Positions 54,814 through 62,895 of a DNA stretch of 64,000 bases are shown here, one piece after another. Position numbers and translations under genes: made by a program. Below the pieces are notes generated by a model, which made no database searches, had not been told where the DNA came from, and saw only the letters and a program-made list of their open reading frames with translations. Source of the stretch: Gammaproteobacteria bacterium (GTDB taxonomy: Bacteria; Pseudomonadota; Gammaproteobacteria; Thiohalomonadales; Thiohalomonadaceae); assembly GCA_026196575.1 (NCBI GenBank), contig JAPHSX010000032.1, positions 1-64,000 on the forward strand. The letters run 5' to 3'. Position 1 is the first letter of the stretch; every line of letters starts with the position of its first letter.

Positions 54814-55467
54814 TCAATCGGTGGTGCTGCCGGGGGGCAATGATAACAGGGCCTCGGTGGCGATCTCACGCACCTCGGGGTGGGGGTCGTGCTGGCAGCG
54901 CAGGAGGGCCGCGCGCGCCCCCTCGTCGTGGCTCAGTCCCAGCAAGTGGCAGCCATCGCTGCGCAGGCGGTGGTCGGGGTGCGCGCTCAGGGCGATGAGT
55001 TGCGGTAGCAGGGCGCGCAGTGGCTCGTCTCCCTCAAACCCCTCCAGGATGGCGCTCACCCCAAGGCGTACCTGAATCGGGCTCTCCTCATTCTGGAGCA
55101 GCGCCAGCAGCGCGGGCAGTTGTTGGGGTTGGGCGCGAAGCAGCCGTTCGGCCTCCGCCAGCCCCCCCGTGGCGAGCAACTCGGAGAGGTAGTCGCTCAT
55201 CGCAGCGGGATCTCCCGCCCGCTCCGCCCACCGGCGTAGCTGCTGCGGTCTCTGTGCCCCGGTGAGGATGAACTCGCCAAGCCTGAGCCACGGCACAGTG
55301 CGAATTCCCAGTGCTGCCGCCTGTTGCGGCTGATCGGTGACGCTTATCACCTCCAACGTACCAATCACCCCCTCCTCGTGCAGCTTCAGCAGTGCCGCCT
55401 TCACCCCGGGGCAGTGCGGGCAGCCGGGGGCGGTAAAGAGCAGGGCCGGGGGGGCGGTGGGTGACAT
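54814..55467 (-). CDS. Thioredoxin-fold domain fused to HEAT-like repeats
   Basis: The 217-residue protein has an N-terminal thioredoxin-fold domain (about 1-85) with a CPHC active site at residues 16-19 (FTAPGCPHCPGVKAALL) and RTVPWLRLGEF with the cis-Pro. The C-terminal part (about 90-217) consists of HEAT-like helical repeats (LPALLALLQNEESPIQVRLG, HPDHRLRSDGCHLLGLSHDE, DPHPEVREIATEALLSL). It is the first gene of the probable operon. The combination suggests a redox enzyme with a docking scaffold; the substrate is unknown. Confidence 0.82.
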   Translation of the reverse strand: MSPTAPPALLFTAPGCPHCPGVKAALLKLHEEGVIGTLEVISVTDQPQQAAALGIRTVPWLRLGEFILTGAQRPQQLRRWAERAGDPAAMSDYLSELLATGGLAEAERLLRAQPQQLPALLALLQNEESPIQVRLGVSAILEGFEGDEPLRALLPQLIALSAHPDHRLRSDGCHLLGLSHDEGARAALLRCQHDPHPEVREIATEALLSLPPGSTTD

Positions 55468-55637
55468 GGGCTTTCTCCGGTTAGCGGTGGCGCGGGGTGT
55501 CAGCGGGTATCAGGGAGACAATAAGGGTGGGAGTAGGCTGTTGCAACCTGCCCGGGGATTGAACGGGAAAAAGCGTGCCCACGGGCTTGTCTGCAGGGCA
55601 AGATCATGAAAGTTGGGAGCGACACACTATGTTGCAT

Positions 55638-55688
55638 GTAACTACTCGCCCCGAGGGGGAGAGGGGATAAATGGGGGGAGTAGTTACC
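55638..55688. repeat. GTAACTACTC...GAGTAGTTAC inverted repeat
   Basis: Complementary ends 10 bp long enclose a CCCC/GGGG-rich centre. Related half-sites occur at 57348-57358, 34250-34258 and 41092-41106. Confidence 0.65.
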
Positions 55689-55738
55689 GTTGCATCAGCC
55701 TATCGAGCCGGAGGAGGCTCCTCCGGGTGGCGCTGTTT

Positions 55739-55840
55739 CGTGGGAGCGGCTCTGCCGCGATGGGGAGCCAATGATGCCACCGCCCTATCGCGCCATAGGC
55801 GCTCCTACAGTATTTATCGCTCCCACGCTCCCGCGTGGGA
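55739..55840. repeat. Palindromic repeat GTGGGAGCGGC type plus TCCCACGCTCCCGCGTGGGA copy
   Basis: CGTGGGAGCGGCTCTGCCGC pairs with CGCCATAGGCGCTCCTAC (to 55808). It is followed at 55821-55840 by a copy of the short palindrome also found at 33329-33350. The interval 55468-55995 contains no other recognisable feature. Confidence 0.8.
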
Positions 55841-55995
55841 ATGATAAGGGGGAGTGGAATCATTGGAACGATACCCATCATCGGAATAGCCAGTTGGGCT
55901 GTTTTGTGGCGACGGGGTTTTGGGCCGCGTCCCGGTTCTGTTGTAGACTCATCAGCGCCACCCCGGCCCGTTTCCGCAATGAGGATATCAGTAAG

Positions 55996-56310
55996 ATGAG
56001 TGACGAAATCGATAACAGTGAACAGCCACCTTCGAAGGAGGAGGCGATCCTGCGTGCGGTAAAGCGTGTGCTGACCGAGGTGATCAAGGACACCGCCACC
56101 CAGCCGGGACTGCGCCACCCGCTCAATGACAACACCATCGGCGGCCTGCGCGATTGCCTCATCCTCATCAGTCAGCGCGAGCAGGAGCTGGCCGCGGCGG
56201 CGGGACGGCCAATGAACGCCCGTCCCCGTTTTTCCGACGAGCCCAAGGCGCAGGGTGACGTGGTGGTGCCGCTGCACGCCATCGGCAAGGCGGGTGACAA
56301 GAAGAAGTAG
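55996..56310 (+). CDS. Conserved small protein, unknown
   Basis: The 104-residue, helical, soluble protein has core VKRVLTEVIKDTATQPGLRH followed by PLNDNTIGGLRDCLILISQREQEL. I recall this as a conserved uncharacterised gammaproteobacterial protein. No motif gives a function. The start ATG 55996 (MSDEIDNSEQPPSKEE) is chosen by homology, as the ribosome site is poor. It is tail-to-tail with the DUF4124 gene, three bases apart. Confidence 0.75.
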   Translation: MSDEIDNSEQPPSKEEAILRAVKRVLTEVIKDTATQPGLRHPLNDNTIGGLRDCLILISQREQELAAAAGRPMNARPRFSDEPKAQGDVVVPLHAIGKAGDKKK

Positions 56311-56313
56311 CCG

Positions 56314-56802
56314 TTAGCGCGTCAGTGCCTCGTGCCGGCGCAGACGCTCATCGCTCAGCCCCTGCACCTTGCGCGCATCCTCCAGCAGTTGTAGTGCCTC
56401 TCCCGGTGAGGCCGTCAGCGGCGAGGGGAGTGTGGGCGTCGTCGCCTCGCTGCTGTCCGGGGGCGCCGTGTTGCTCGTAACCGCCACCGGTGCCTGAATC
56501 AGGTTGGCATCCGGATTTACCTCCACCACCTCATAGGCCACCCCCTTCGCCGGGGTTTCATTGCTGAACTGTACCGTGCCCTCCTCATCCTGCCAGCGAT
56601 AGATCGTTACCGGCTGATGTGGCTGGCGTTCGTCCGTCTCTGGCATGATGCGCGGGAGTTCAGGTAGTGACAGATTCGGCATCTTTGGTGCCTTGAGATC
56701 CGACCAGGAGAGCAGCGGCTTGCCATCTTTCCACGGATAGAGAAAGGGAAACAGGACGGCAAGGAGTAGCAGCAGCAAGAGCAGGCGAAGGGTTTTGGGC
56801 AT
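56314..56802 (-). CDS. Membrane-anchored DUF4124 domain protein
   Basis: The 162-residue protein has an N-terminal anchor (TLRLLLLLLLLAVLFPFLY, about 4-22) and a DUF4124 segment (TIYRWQDEEGTVQFSNETPA) near residue 70. A Pro/Thr/Ser-rich linker and a short helical C terminus follow. It faces the periplasm. AAGGAACC precedes ATG 56802. Function unknown. Confidence 0.82.
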   Translation of the reverse strand: MPKTLRLLLLLLLLAVLFPFLYPWKDGKPLLSWSDLKAPKMPNLSLPELPRIMPETDERQPHQPVTIYRWQDEEGTVQFSNETPAKGVAYEVVEVNPDANLIQAPVAVTSNTAPPDSSEATTPTLPSPLTASPGEALQLLEDARKVQGLSDERLRRHEALTR

Positions 56803-56848
56803 GGTACGGTTCCTTGTGTCTTTTGTAACGATTCCCCTGGCTGGCATA

Positions 56849-56936
56849 GCGTAGGGTGGATAAGCGCTGCGCATCCACCCATCAGCGCTGGCACCGGTCT
56901 CGGTTTGGCGGATGCGCTTCGTTTATCCGCCCTGCG
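56849..56936. repeat. GTAGGGTGGATAAGCGC palindromic repeat
   Basis: GTAGGGTGGATAAGCGCTGC pairs with GATGCGCTTCGTTTATCCGC. It is a common proteobacterial intergenic repeat form and a third variant of the GTAGGGTGG type. Confidence 0.75.
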
Positions 56937-57048
56937 AAACGGCGCCGTGTTCACAACAACCCTTCCGATGGGGGCGAGTTGCTGTCTTTTACGGTGGCAG
57001 CGGTTATTATTCAGTACTTGGCACCGTAGCAGATTTTGCTGGAATATT

Positions 57049-57291
57049 GTGAATCAGATCCGTTTTTATCTGAATCTCTCCACGGAGAAATACCTGAGTT
57101 ACTACCAAGGGGTGGCGCGCGCCGTTTCGGTGTTGAGCGTGGATGGGCGGCGCCTGGAGTTTCCCGCCGAGCACTTGCGGCGCTTCGTCACCCATGACGG
57201 GGTGCGCGGTGAGTTTTTGCTGAAGTTTGACCGCAACAATAAATATATTGGCCTGGAGCGGATCGGCGATCTGCCGCAAGGCGGACGGTAA
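57049..57291 (+). CDS. DUF2835 family protein
   Basis: The 80-residue protein matches the DUF2835 pattern: RFYLNLSTEKYLSYYQGVAR, then RRLEFPAEHLRRFVTHDGVR and LKFDRNNKYIGLERI. The start is GTG 57049 (VNQIRFYL), which coincides with the family N terminus; a GGAA lies four bases upstream. Function of the family is unknown. Confidence 0.82.
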   Translation: MNQIRFYLNLSTEKYLSYYQGVARAVSVLSVDGRRLEFPAEHLRRFVTHDGVRGEFLLKFDRNNKYIGLERIGDLPQGGR

Positions 57292-57536
57292 CAGTTTAAC
57301 CGGCTGTTGAAATTTGCTCAGGCGAGTGCGAGAGAAGGTAAAAATGGGGTAACTACTCCCCCCATTTATCCCCTCTCCCCCAATGGGGAGAGGGTTAGGG
57401 TGAGGGGGGGATGCTCGGCAGTAACCCTGACTTCCAGGCCACCCCTAACCTGCAAGATATAAAGATAAGCATTGTCCACCTGCAAGTGGATGCAGGGTGT
57501 AGAGGCATGCCCCCCAACCTGTTTAGGATCATCACC

Positions 57537-57941
57537 ATGTTCACCCTGCACCCGCAACTGCAACAGGACGGCATCGTCATTGGGGACCTTCCCCTGTCAC
57601 GGTTACTGCTGCTCAACGATGCCCGCTATCCGTGGTTTATTCTGGTGCCGAGGCGCCAGGCGATCACCGAGATCTATCAGCTTGATGACGAGGATCAACT
57701 GCAACTGCTGCGTGAATCCTCGCAGTTGGGGCGATTCCTGATGGAGTCCTTTAACGGCGACAAACTCAATATTGGCGCCATTGGCAATCTGGTGCCGCAG
57801 CTGCATCTGCATCATGTCGTGCGCTATCGTGGCGATGAGGTGTGGCCGCGCCCGGTGTGGGGCATCGGCAACGCCGTGCCGTTGCTGGAGGAGGAGATAG
57901 CGATCCTGCGTGAACGTTGCCAGGCGCTGGGGTTGAAGTGA
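57537..57941 (+). CDS. HIT domain protein
   Basis: The 134-residue histidine-triad protein has the signature NLVPQLHLHHVVRYRGDEVW, with the third triad position altered as in a common gammaproteobacterial subgroup. ATG 57537 (MFTLHPQLQQDG) has AGGA eight bases upstream. HIT proteins hydrolyse nucleotide conjugates; this subgroup is uncharacterised. The leader (57292-57536) contains a CCCC/GGGG-rich inverted repeat and no gene. Confidence 0.85.
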   Translation: MFTLHPQLQQDGIVIGDLPLSRLLLLNDARYPWFILVPRRQAITEIYQLDDEDQLQLLRESSQLGRFLMESFNGDKLNIGAIGNLVPQLHLHHVVRYRGDEVWPRPVWGIGNAVPLLEEEIAILRERCQALGLK

Positions 57942-57966
57942 GGCAATAGTCTGCCGGATACGACCG

Positions 57967-58824
57967 CTAATCATTACTCTTCTGATAATGCAGACTGGTG
58001 ATCTGCTCGGAGACCAGGCCAATCAGAAAGATCACCATTGACGTGGTGAGCATCAGGGCGCTCATGTTGGTAAAGCGTGACAGGGTGATAAAGGTATAGA
58101 GGTAGTAGCCGATGCCGGTGAGGAAAAAGGCGAGGCTTATCGGCAGAAACAGCTTGAGTGGTGAGTAGAGGGTACCGATCTTGAAGATAATCAACAAGAA
58201 GCGGATGCCGTCTTTCAACGGTTTGATGTGGCTCTTGCCCTCACGCTTTGCCGCCTGAATGGGGATATAGGCCACGGCGTAGCCGGCACGAAAAAAGGCC
58301 ATGGTGCTGGTGGTAGGATAGGAGAAGCCGTTGGGCAACAGATAGAGAAATTCCTTGAATTTTTCGGCACGCACCGCCCGCAGCCCGGAGGTGAGGTCTT
58401 CGATCTTGTGCCCCACCATCATGCTGGAGAAACGGTTGTAAAAGGTGTTGGCAAGCAGGCGTCCGGTACTGGCCTGCGAGCCGGTGTCGCGTGCCCCCAC
58501 CACCATGTCGTAGCCCTCATCAAGTTTCTGTAGCAGGCGCGCGAGATCCTCCACCGCGTGCTGTCCATCGGCATCCATGAAGATCAACACCTCACCCGTG
58601 GCCGCCCGCGCCCCCGATTTGATGGCGGCACCGTTGCCCATGCTGTAGGGGTGGCGGATCTCCGTGACCTTGTTCTCGGCACAGACCGCCGAGGTGTCGT
58701 CAGTGGAACCGTCGTTGACCACGATGATCTCGGCGTCCTGGTACTGCTGCCGCAGTGCCGGCAAAAGAGTGACCAGGCTGGCGGCTTCATTTTTGGCCGG
58801 GAGGATAAGGGTGAGGTTGGTCAT
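57967..58824 (-). CDS. Polyprenyl-phosphate-type glycosyltransferase (GT2) with two membrane helices
   Basis: The 285-residue protein has the GT2 pattern LTLILPAKNEAASL, VNDGSTDDT and the DxD-type MDADGQH. The RAVRAEKFKEFLYLLPNGFS motif and two C-terminal helices (about 215-240 and 252-275) follow. This matches dolichol/undecaprenyl-phosphate sugar synthases. It lies 23 bp downstream of the GT-C-like gene on the same strand and could supply its lipid-linked sugar donor. Confidence 0.88.
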   Translation of the reverse strand: MTNLTLILPAKNEAASLVTLLPALRQQYQDAEIIVVNDGSTDDTSAVCAENKVTEIRHPYSMGNGAAIKSGARAATGEVLIFMDADGQHAVEDLARLLQKLDEGYDMVVGARDTGSQASTGRLLANTFYNRFSSMMVGHKIEDLTSGLRAVRAEKFKEFLYLLPNGFSYPTTSTMAFFRAGYAVAYIPIQAAKREGKSHIKPLKDGIRFLLIIFKIGTLYSPLKLFLPISLAFFLTGIGYYLYTFITLSRFTNMSALMLTTSMVIFLIGLVSEQITSLHYQKSND

Positions 58825-58847
58825 GGCGTGTCCGTGGTTTGGTCGGC

Positions 58848-60761
58848 CTACTGGCTGTTAACCAGCCGTGTTGCCTGTTCTATGTGGGAGTTCACCTCTT
58901 TTTTATAGAGGAGACACAGGGTTTTATGTTCGCTGCAGAAGCGATCCAGCTTTGCCACAGCGACAATATAGCTCTCCTTGCTACCGCGGTTAAATTGCAT
59001 GTCGGCGTTGAATAGCAGAAGATCGGGGCTGTTCCGAATTTGTGCCGCCGCTTGAATATGGATCGTGGTCTGGTCGTAATCTTTGAGGTAGTCGTAAAAA
59101 TTAGCCAAAAAAATGTGGAAATTGCGTTGTAACCGGGCGTCCTGGAAATTCGGATTGCGCAAAAGGTTGTGCAACATCGCCTCCAGCAGCTCGTTTTCCA
59201 GTGCCTTGCAGCGATCCCTCGTCTTCAGGTCAACAATCTCTTCCATCGCGGTGGTCACTGAATTGGCATAGTTGCCGCTGGCTAGTCTGCTTAGTAGCGC
59301 CTCCCTGGAGGGGGTATCGATGTCGGGGCTCACACACTGCAACTCCTGCCAGTTCAGCAACATATTGATGTCATGGGGAAGCACTTCGCTCCCCTTCTTG
59401 TAGGTCTCCTTCGCCTTTTCAAGTTGACCACTGTGGATGAGGGTGTCGGCCAGATGCCCAATGGCGCGGTGTGAGCGGGGACTGTTTTGTGCCCATATTG
59501 CGGCCTGCAGGGTGGGGTTTGCCCAGAGGCGCGCCTCGCTAAGCGTGATGAGCACAACAACGGCCCCCCATAACCCGACGCCACTCAACAGCGTCAGTCG
59601 GCCAAGGGGTTTGCGCTGCCGCGTGAGCCTTTCGAATAACAGGCGGGAGCCTTCGATAATGGCGATTATCGCCCCCCATAGGCTCAGGTAGTTGCGGTGT
59701 TCAAAATAGAGTTCAAGGTTGACCACCGTTGACTCAAGGGCGTGGCCGGCAAAGAACCACAGTATACCCATGCCAAGGAGTGCAAACCGGGCACGAAGCC
59801 GCCACCCCACAATCAGCAGTGATAACAGAAGCGCCGTTTTGAGCAGGGTGCCGATGGATAGCAGTTCGACGCTGTAGTCAGAGCGTAGCAGGCCAAAGTT
59901 ATTGGGGCGAGGCAAGAGAATGTTGTTCAGGTAATCGACCAGTACATGGCTTTGAATAAAGAGCCGCTCCAATGAGCTGAAGGTGCGGTTTGGATAGGGA
60001 ACAAAGGCGTACTCGATGACAATTGGCAGCAGATAGAGGGCGAGGGAAAGCAGTGGCAGCAGCAGAAAGAGTGCCGCCCAGTATTTCCAGTATCTGGGGC
60101 GTGCAATATCCCTCAGCACTGTCACCTCCAGTACCAGGATATAGAGGCAGAGCAGGATGGCGTTCTCCTTGCTCAGGATGCCGAGCACTAGCCCTACCCC
60201 CAGCCCTGTGGTCATGTAGAGGTAGCTGCCACGTGGGCTGGTGGTGGATAAGTGGATGCGGCCCCGCAGATAGAGCAGCAGCCCGGTCAGGGTAAAGAGG
60301 GCCGCCAGTTCGGTCATGCGCTGCACGACATAGAGCACGGTGGAGACCTGCAGCGGGTGGAGCAGCCAGAGGGCGGTAACTGCCAGGCTGAGCCACTGCA
60401 CCTGCCGTGGTGCCTCGAGGCTGAGGGTTAGAAGCTGGCGGCTCAGCAGATAGATCAACAGGCCGTTGGCCAGATGGAGCAGCAGATTGACCAGCTTGAA
60501 CGGGAGGGGGTTATCGGGCCAACTTTCCCATTGCAGGGCAAAACTGAACAGGCTGATGGGGCGCCCGATGGCGCTGGAGACACCGTTCAGGGTGAAGGCG
60601 ATAATATCACTGCGAGTATTTGTCGCCGATATATCGGAAAGGGTGGCCAAGTTACCGTGGTCATCCATCAGAAAGGCACCGTAGAGGCCGGGATAGTAGA
60701 GAAGGATGGCGCTGCCAAGAATGAAAAGAAGATAGAGGGCAGTGGGGATACGGTCAGGCAT
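58848..60761 (-). CDS. Multi-pass GT-C-like glycosyltransferase with C-terminal TPR region
   Basis: The 637-residue protein has about ten membrane helices in the first 400 residues. An acidic FLMDDHGN motif lies in the first external loop, as in TMTC/GT-C enzymes that use lipid-phosphate sugars, followed by VVQRMTELAALFTLTGLLLY and FEHRNYLSLWG. Residues about 415-637 are helical TPR-like repeats (SHRAIGHLADTLIHSGQLEK). It lies just downstream of pilA and upstream of a polyprenyl-phosphate GT2, so pilin O-glycosylation is plausible but unproven. Confidence 0.82.
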   Translation of the reverse strand: MPDRIPTALYLLFILGSAILLYYPGLYGAFLMDDHGNLATLSDISATNTRSDIIAFTLNGVSSAIGRPISLFSFALQWESWPDNPLPFKLVNLLLHLANGLLIYLLSRQLLTLSLEAPRQVQWLSLAVTALWLLHPLQVSTVLYVVQRMTELAALFTLTGLLLYLRGRIHLSTTSPRGSYLYMTTGLGVGLVLGILSKENAILLCLYILVLEVTVLRDIARPRYWKYWAALFLLLPLLSLALYLLPIVIEYAFVPYPNRTFSSLERLFIQSHVLVDYLNNILLPRPNNFGLLRSDYSVELLSIGTLLKTALLLSLLIVGWRLRARFALLGMGILWFFAGHALESTVVNLELYFEHRNYLSLWGAIIAIIEGSRLLFERLTRQRKPLGRLTLLSGVGLWGAVVVLITLSEARLWANPTLQAAIWAQNSPRSHRAIGHLADTLIHSGQLEKAKETYKKGSEVLPHDINMLLNWQELQCVSPDIDTPSREALLSRLASGNYANSVTTAMEEIVDLKTRDRCKALENELLEAMLHNLLRNPNFQDARLQRNFHIFLANFYDYLKDYDQTTIHIQAAAQIRNSPDLLLFNADMQFNRGSKESYIVAVAKLDRFCSEHKTLCLLYKKEVNSHIEQATRLVNSQ

Positions 60762-60794
60762 GGTGCAACGATTCTAATGCATGGTGGAGGCAAT

Positions 60795-60820
60795 AAAAAG
60801 CCCCGCTAAAGCGGGGCTTC
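60795..60820 (-). terminator. Terminator of pilA
   Basis: AAGCCCCGC, TTTA loop, GCGGGGCTT followed by TTTATT on the minus strand. It separates pilA from the downstream glycosyltransferase gene, allowing high pilA transcript with some readthrough. Confidence 0.85.
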
Positions 60821-60843
60821 CGTTGGCTGTGGCTGGTGCAGGC

Positions 60844-61302
60844 CTACTTGCAGGCGTTCGGAATATACTTCTTGTCCATGTCGGTTGTACCCGCTGCGCC
60901 ACCGATTTCACCGCAATCCCACTCCGCACCGTCCAGGGAGGAGATGGCGAAGATTTTGCCAGCGATAGCGGCGGCCACGCCAGTTGCTTTCATCGTCGCG
61001 CTAACGACAATGCTGGTTGTGTCAACTACGCCACCGGCACCTGCGGCAATGGTGACCACTGAAACATACTTCCCTTTTTTGATGTCGCTGACCGTGGTCA
61101 GAAAACTCGGCCATATGCCCTTGTCCGCGCCGTACTCAGCCAACGGGGTCTTGGTGCCGGAGGTCAGGCTCATGGCCTCGGAGACCTGGGCGCGGGCGAT
61201 GTAGTCCTGGTAAGCGGGGATGGCGACGGCGGCGAGGATGCCGATGATGGCCACGACGATCATCAATTCTATGAGGGTAAAGCCCTTTTGCATTTTATTC
61301 AT
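60844..61302 (-). CDS. pilA: Type IV major pilin PilA
   Basis: The 152-residue prepilin has leader MNKMQKG cleaved before [20 protein letters not shown], with Glu5 of the mature N terminus. A C-terminal disulfide loop is formed by Cys in EWDCGEIGG and PNACK. Size and loop match group I (Pseudomonas-type) pilins. A sigma-54-like promoter lies about 60 bp upstream, fitting control by the adjacent PilR. Confidence 0.95.
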   Translation of the reverse strand: MNKMQKGFTLIELMIVVAIIGILAAVAIPAYQDYIARAQVSEAMSLTSGTKTPLAEYGADKGIWPSFLTTVSDIKKGKYVSVVTIAAGAGGVVDTTSIVVSATMKATGVAAAIAGKIFAISSLDGAEWDCGEIGGAAGTTDMDKKYIPNACK

Positions 61303-61362
61303 GGTAGTTACTCCGTATTGGGTGGTGAATCTGTTCTGCCCCTGGTGGGCTGGCTTTAATAA

Positions 61363-61378
61363 AGCAGTTTACATGCCA
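61363..61378 (-). promoter_or_regulatory. Sigma-54-like promoter of pilA
   Basis: On the minus strand TGGCATG, TAAA, CTGCT gives the -24/-12 elements with correct spacing (consensus TGGCAYR-N4-TTGCW, one mismatch in the -12). It lies about 60 bases upstream of the pilA ATG. Confidence 0.75.
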
Positions 61379-61526
61379 AATTGTAATGGGGGTTGCGGGG
61401 CGGTGGCAGCGGTTTTTATGTGACGTGGCGCCCGTTTTTGTGGCATTTGGCCTGGTTGTTGGCGTTATAGGGTGGCGCGGACTGACAAAAAACGTCATTC
61501 AGTGACGCATAGGGGCGGTTGCCTGG

Positions 61527-62891
61527 CTACTCCATGCCCAGTTTTTGCAGCCGGTAGCGCAGCGAGCGAAAGGAGATCCCGAGGCTCTTTGCGGCGGCGG
61601 TCTTGTTGTGCCGGTTCTGGTGCAGCGCCTGCTCTATCAGTTTTCTCTCTATTCTCTCCAGGTAATCCTCAAGATTTGCCGCGCCAAGTGCCGGTTCGTC
61701 CCGCTCCGCTGGCGAAGGGGAGGGACGGCCTGCGGGCAGTTGCAGGTCATTGGTGCTGATTTGTGCCCCCTCGCAGAGGGTCATGGCCCGTTCGAGGATG
61801 TTCTCCAGCTCGCGCACATTGCCGGGGAAGGGGTGGTGTTGCAGCGCGGCGAGGGCGCAGCTGTCGAGGGGGGGCGGGGTGATGCCCATCTGTGCGGCGA
61901 GGTGTTGGGTGATGTGGCCGACCAGCAGTGGGATATCCTCGGGGCGTTCGCGCAGGCTGGGCAGATGCAGCTCGATGACGTTGATGCGAAAGAAGAGATC
62001 TTCGCGAAAGTGGCCGCTCTGCACCTGGGCGGCGAGGTTTTTGTGGGTGGCGCTGAGGATGCGTACATCGACATGGCTCTCCTGCTGGGCGCCGACCGGG
62101 CGCACCGCCTTTTCCTGAATCGCGCGCAGCAGCTTGACCTGCATCTCCAGTGGCAGGTCGGCCACCTCGTCGAGGAAGAGGGTACCGCCGTGGGCCGCCT
62201 GGAAAAGGCCATCCTTGTCGCTCTGGGCGCCGGTAAAGCTCCCCTTTTTGTGGCCGAAGAGTTCGCTCTCCATCAGCTCGGCGGGGATGGCGCCGCAGTT
62301 GACTGCGATAAAGGGCATCTCGGCCCGTGGCCCCTGGGCGTGGATGAGGCGCGCCACCAGCTCCTTGCCGGTGCCCGACTCGCCGCTGATGTAGATCGGG
62401 GCCTGGCTGCGCGCCAGTTTGCGCACCATCTGGCGGATGGACTCGATGGCGGGAGAGGCCCCCAGCAGTTGCAACTCGCTGCCGCTGGGCGCGGGACGGG
62501 GGCCGTTGCCCGTGAGGCGCAGGGCGCTGTTCACCAGTTCGCGCAGCGCCTGCAGCTCCACCGGCTTGTTGAGAAAGTCGAAGGCCCCCGCCTTGAGGGC
62601 CTCAATGGCGATCTCCATCTTGCCGTGGGCGGTGATCATGGCGACCGGCAGTTCGGGGCGGTGTTGCTGGAGGTGGCGGATGAGTTCGATGCCGTTGCCG
62701 TCGGGCAGGCGCATGTCGGTGAGGCAGAGGTCGAAGTCGCGCTGTTGCAGTAGCCCGTGCGCCTCGGCCAGCGTCTCCGCCTCGCTGCTGGCGAGCCCCA
62801 TGCGCGAGAGGGTGAGGGCGAGCAGCTCGCGAATGTCGGGTTCGTCGTCGACGATCAGGGCGTGTGGCTGGTGGGGTGTGTTGTGGCTCAT
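61527..62891 (-). CDS. pilR: Sigma-54-dependent response regulator PilR
   Basis: The 454-residue NtrC-type regulator has a receiver domain with phospho-acceptor Asp59 (CLTDMRLPDG). The AAA+ domain has Walker A GESGTGKE near residue 170 and the sigma-54 contact loop GSFTGA near 220 (Ser replaces the usual Ala). The C-terminal Fis-type helix-turn-helix is NKTAAAKSLGISFRSLRYRL. It lies between pilS and pilA, as in Pseudomonas. It activates pilA from the sigma-54 promoter. Confidence 0.95.
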   Translation of the reverse strand: MSHNTPHQPHALIVDDEPDIRELLALTLSRMGLASSEAETLAEAHGLLQQRDFDLCLTDMRLPDGNGIELIRHLQQHRPELPVAMITAHGKMEIAIEALKAGAFDFLNKPVELQALRELVNSALRLTGNGPRPAPSGSELQLLGASPAIESIRQMVRKLARSQAPIYISGESGTGKELVARLIHAQGPRAEMPFIAVNCGAIPAELMESELFGHKKGSFTGAQSDKDGLFQAAHGGTLFLDEVADLPLEMQVKLLRAIQEKAVRPVGAQQESHVDVRILSATHKNLAAQVQSGHFREDLFFRINVIELHLPSLRERPEDIPLLVGHITQHLAAQMGITPPPLDSCALAALQHHPFPGNVRELENILERAMTLCEGAQISTNDLQLPAGRPSPSPAERDEPALGAANLEDYLERIERKLIEQALHQNRHNKTAAAKSLGISFRSLRYRLQKLGME

Positions 62892-62895
62892 CAGT

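Noticed and set aside
60844-61302. A minor pseudopilin rather than major pilin
   Set aside because: Length, C-terminal disulfide loop, terminator and adjacent pilSR with a sigma-54 promoter all fit the major pilin.
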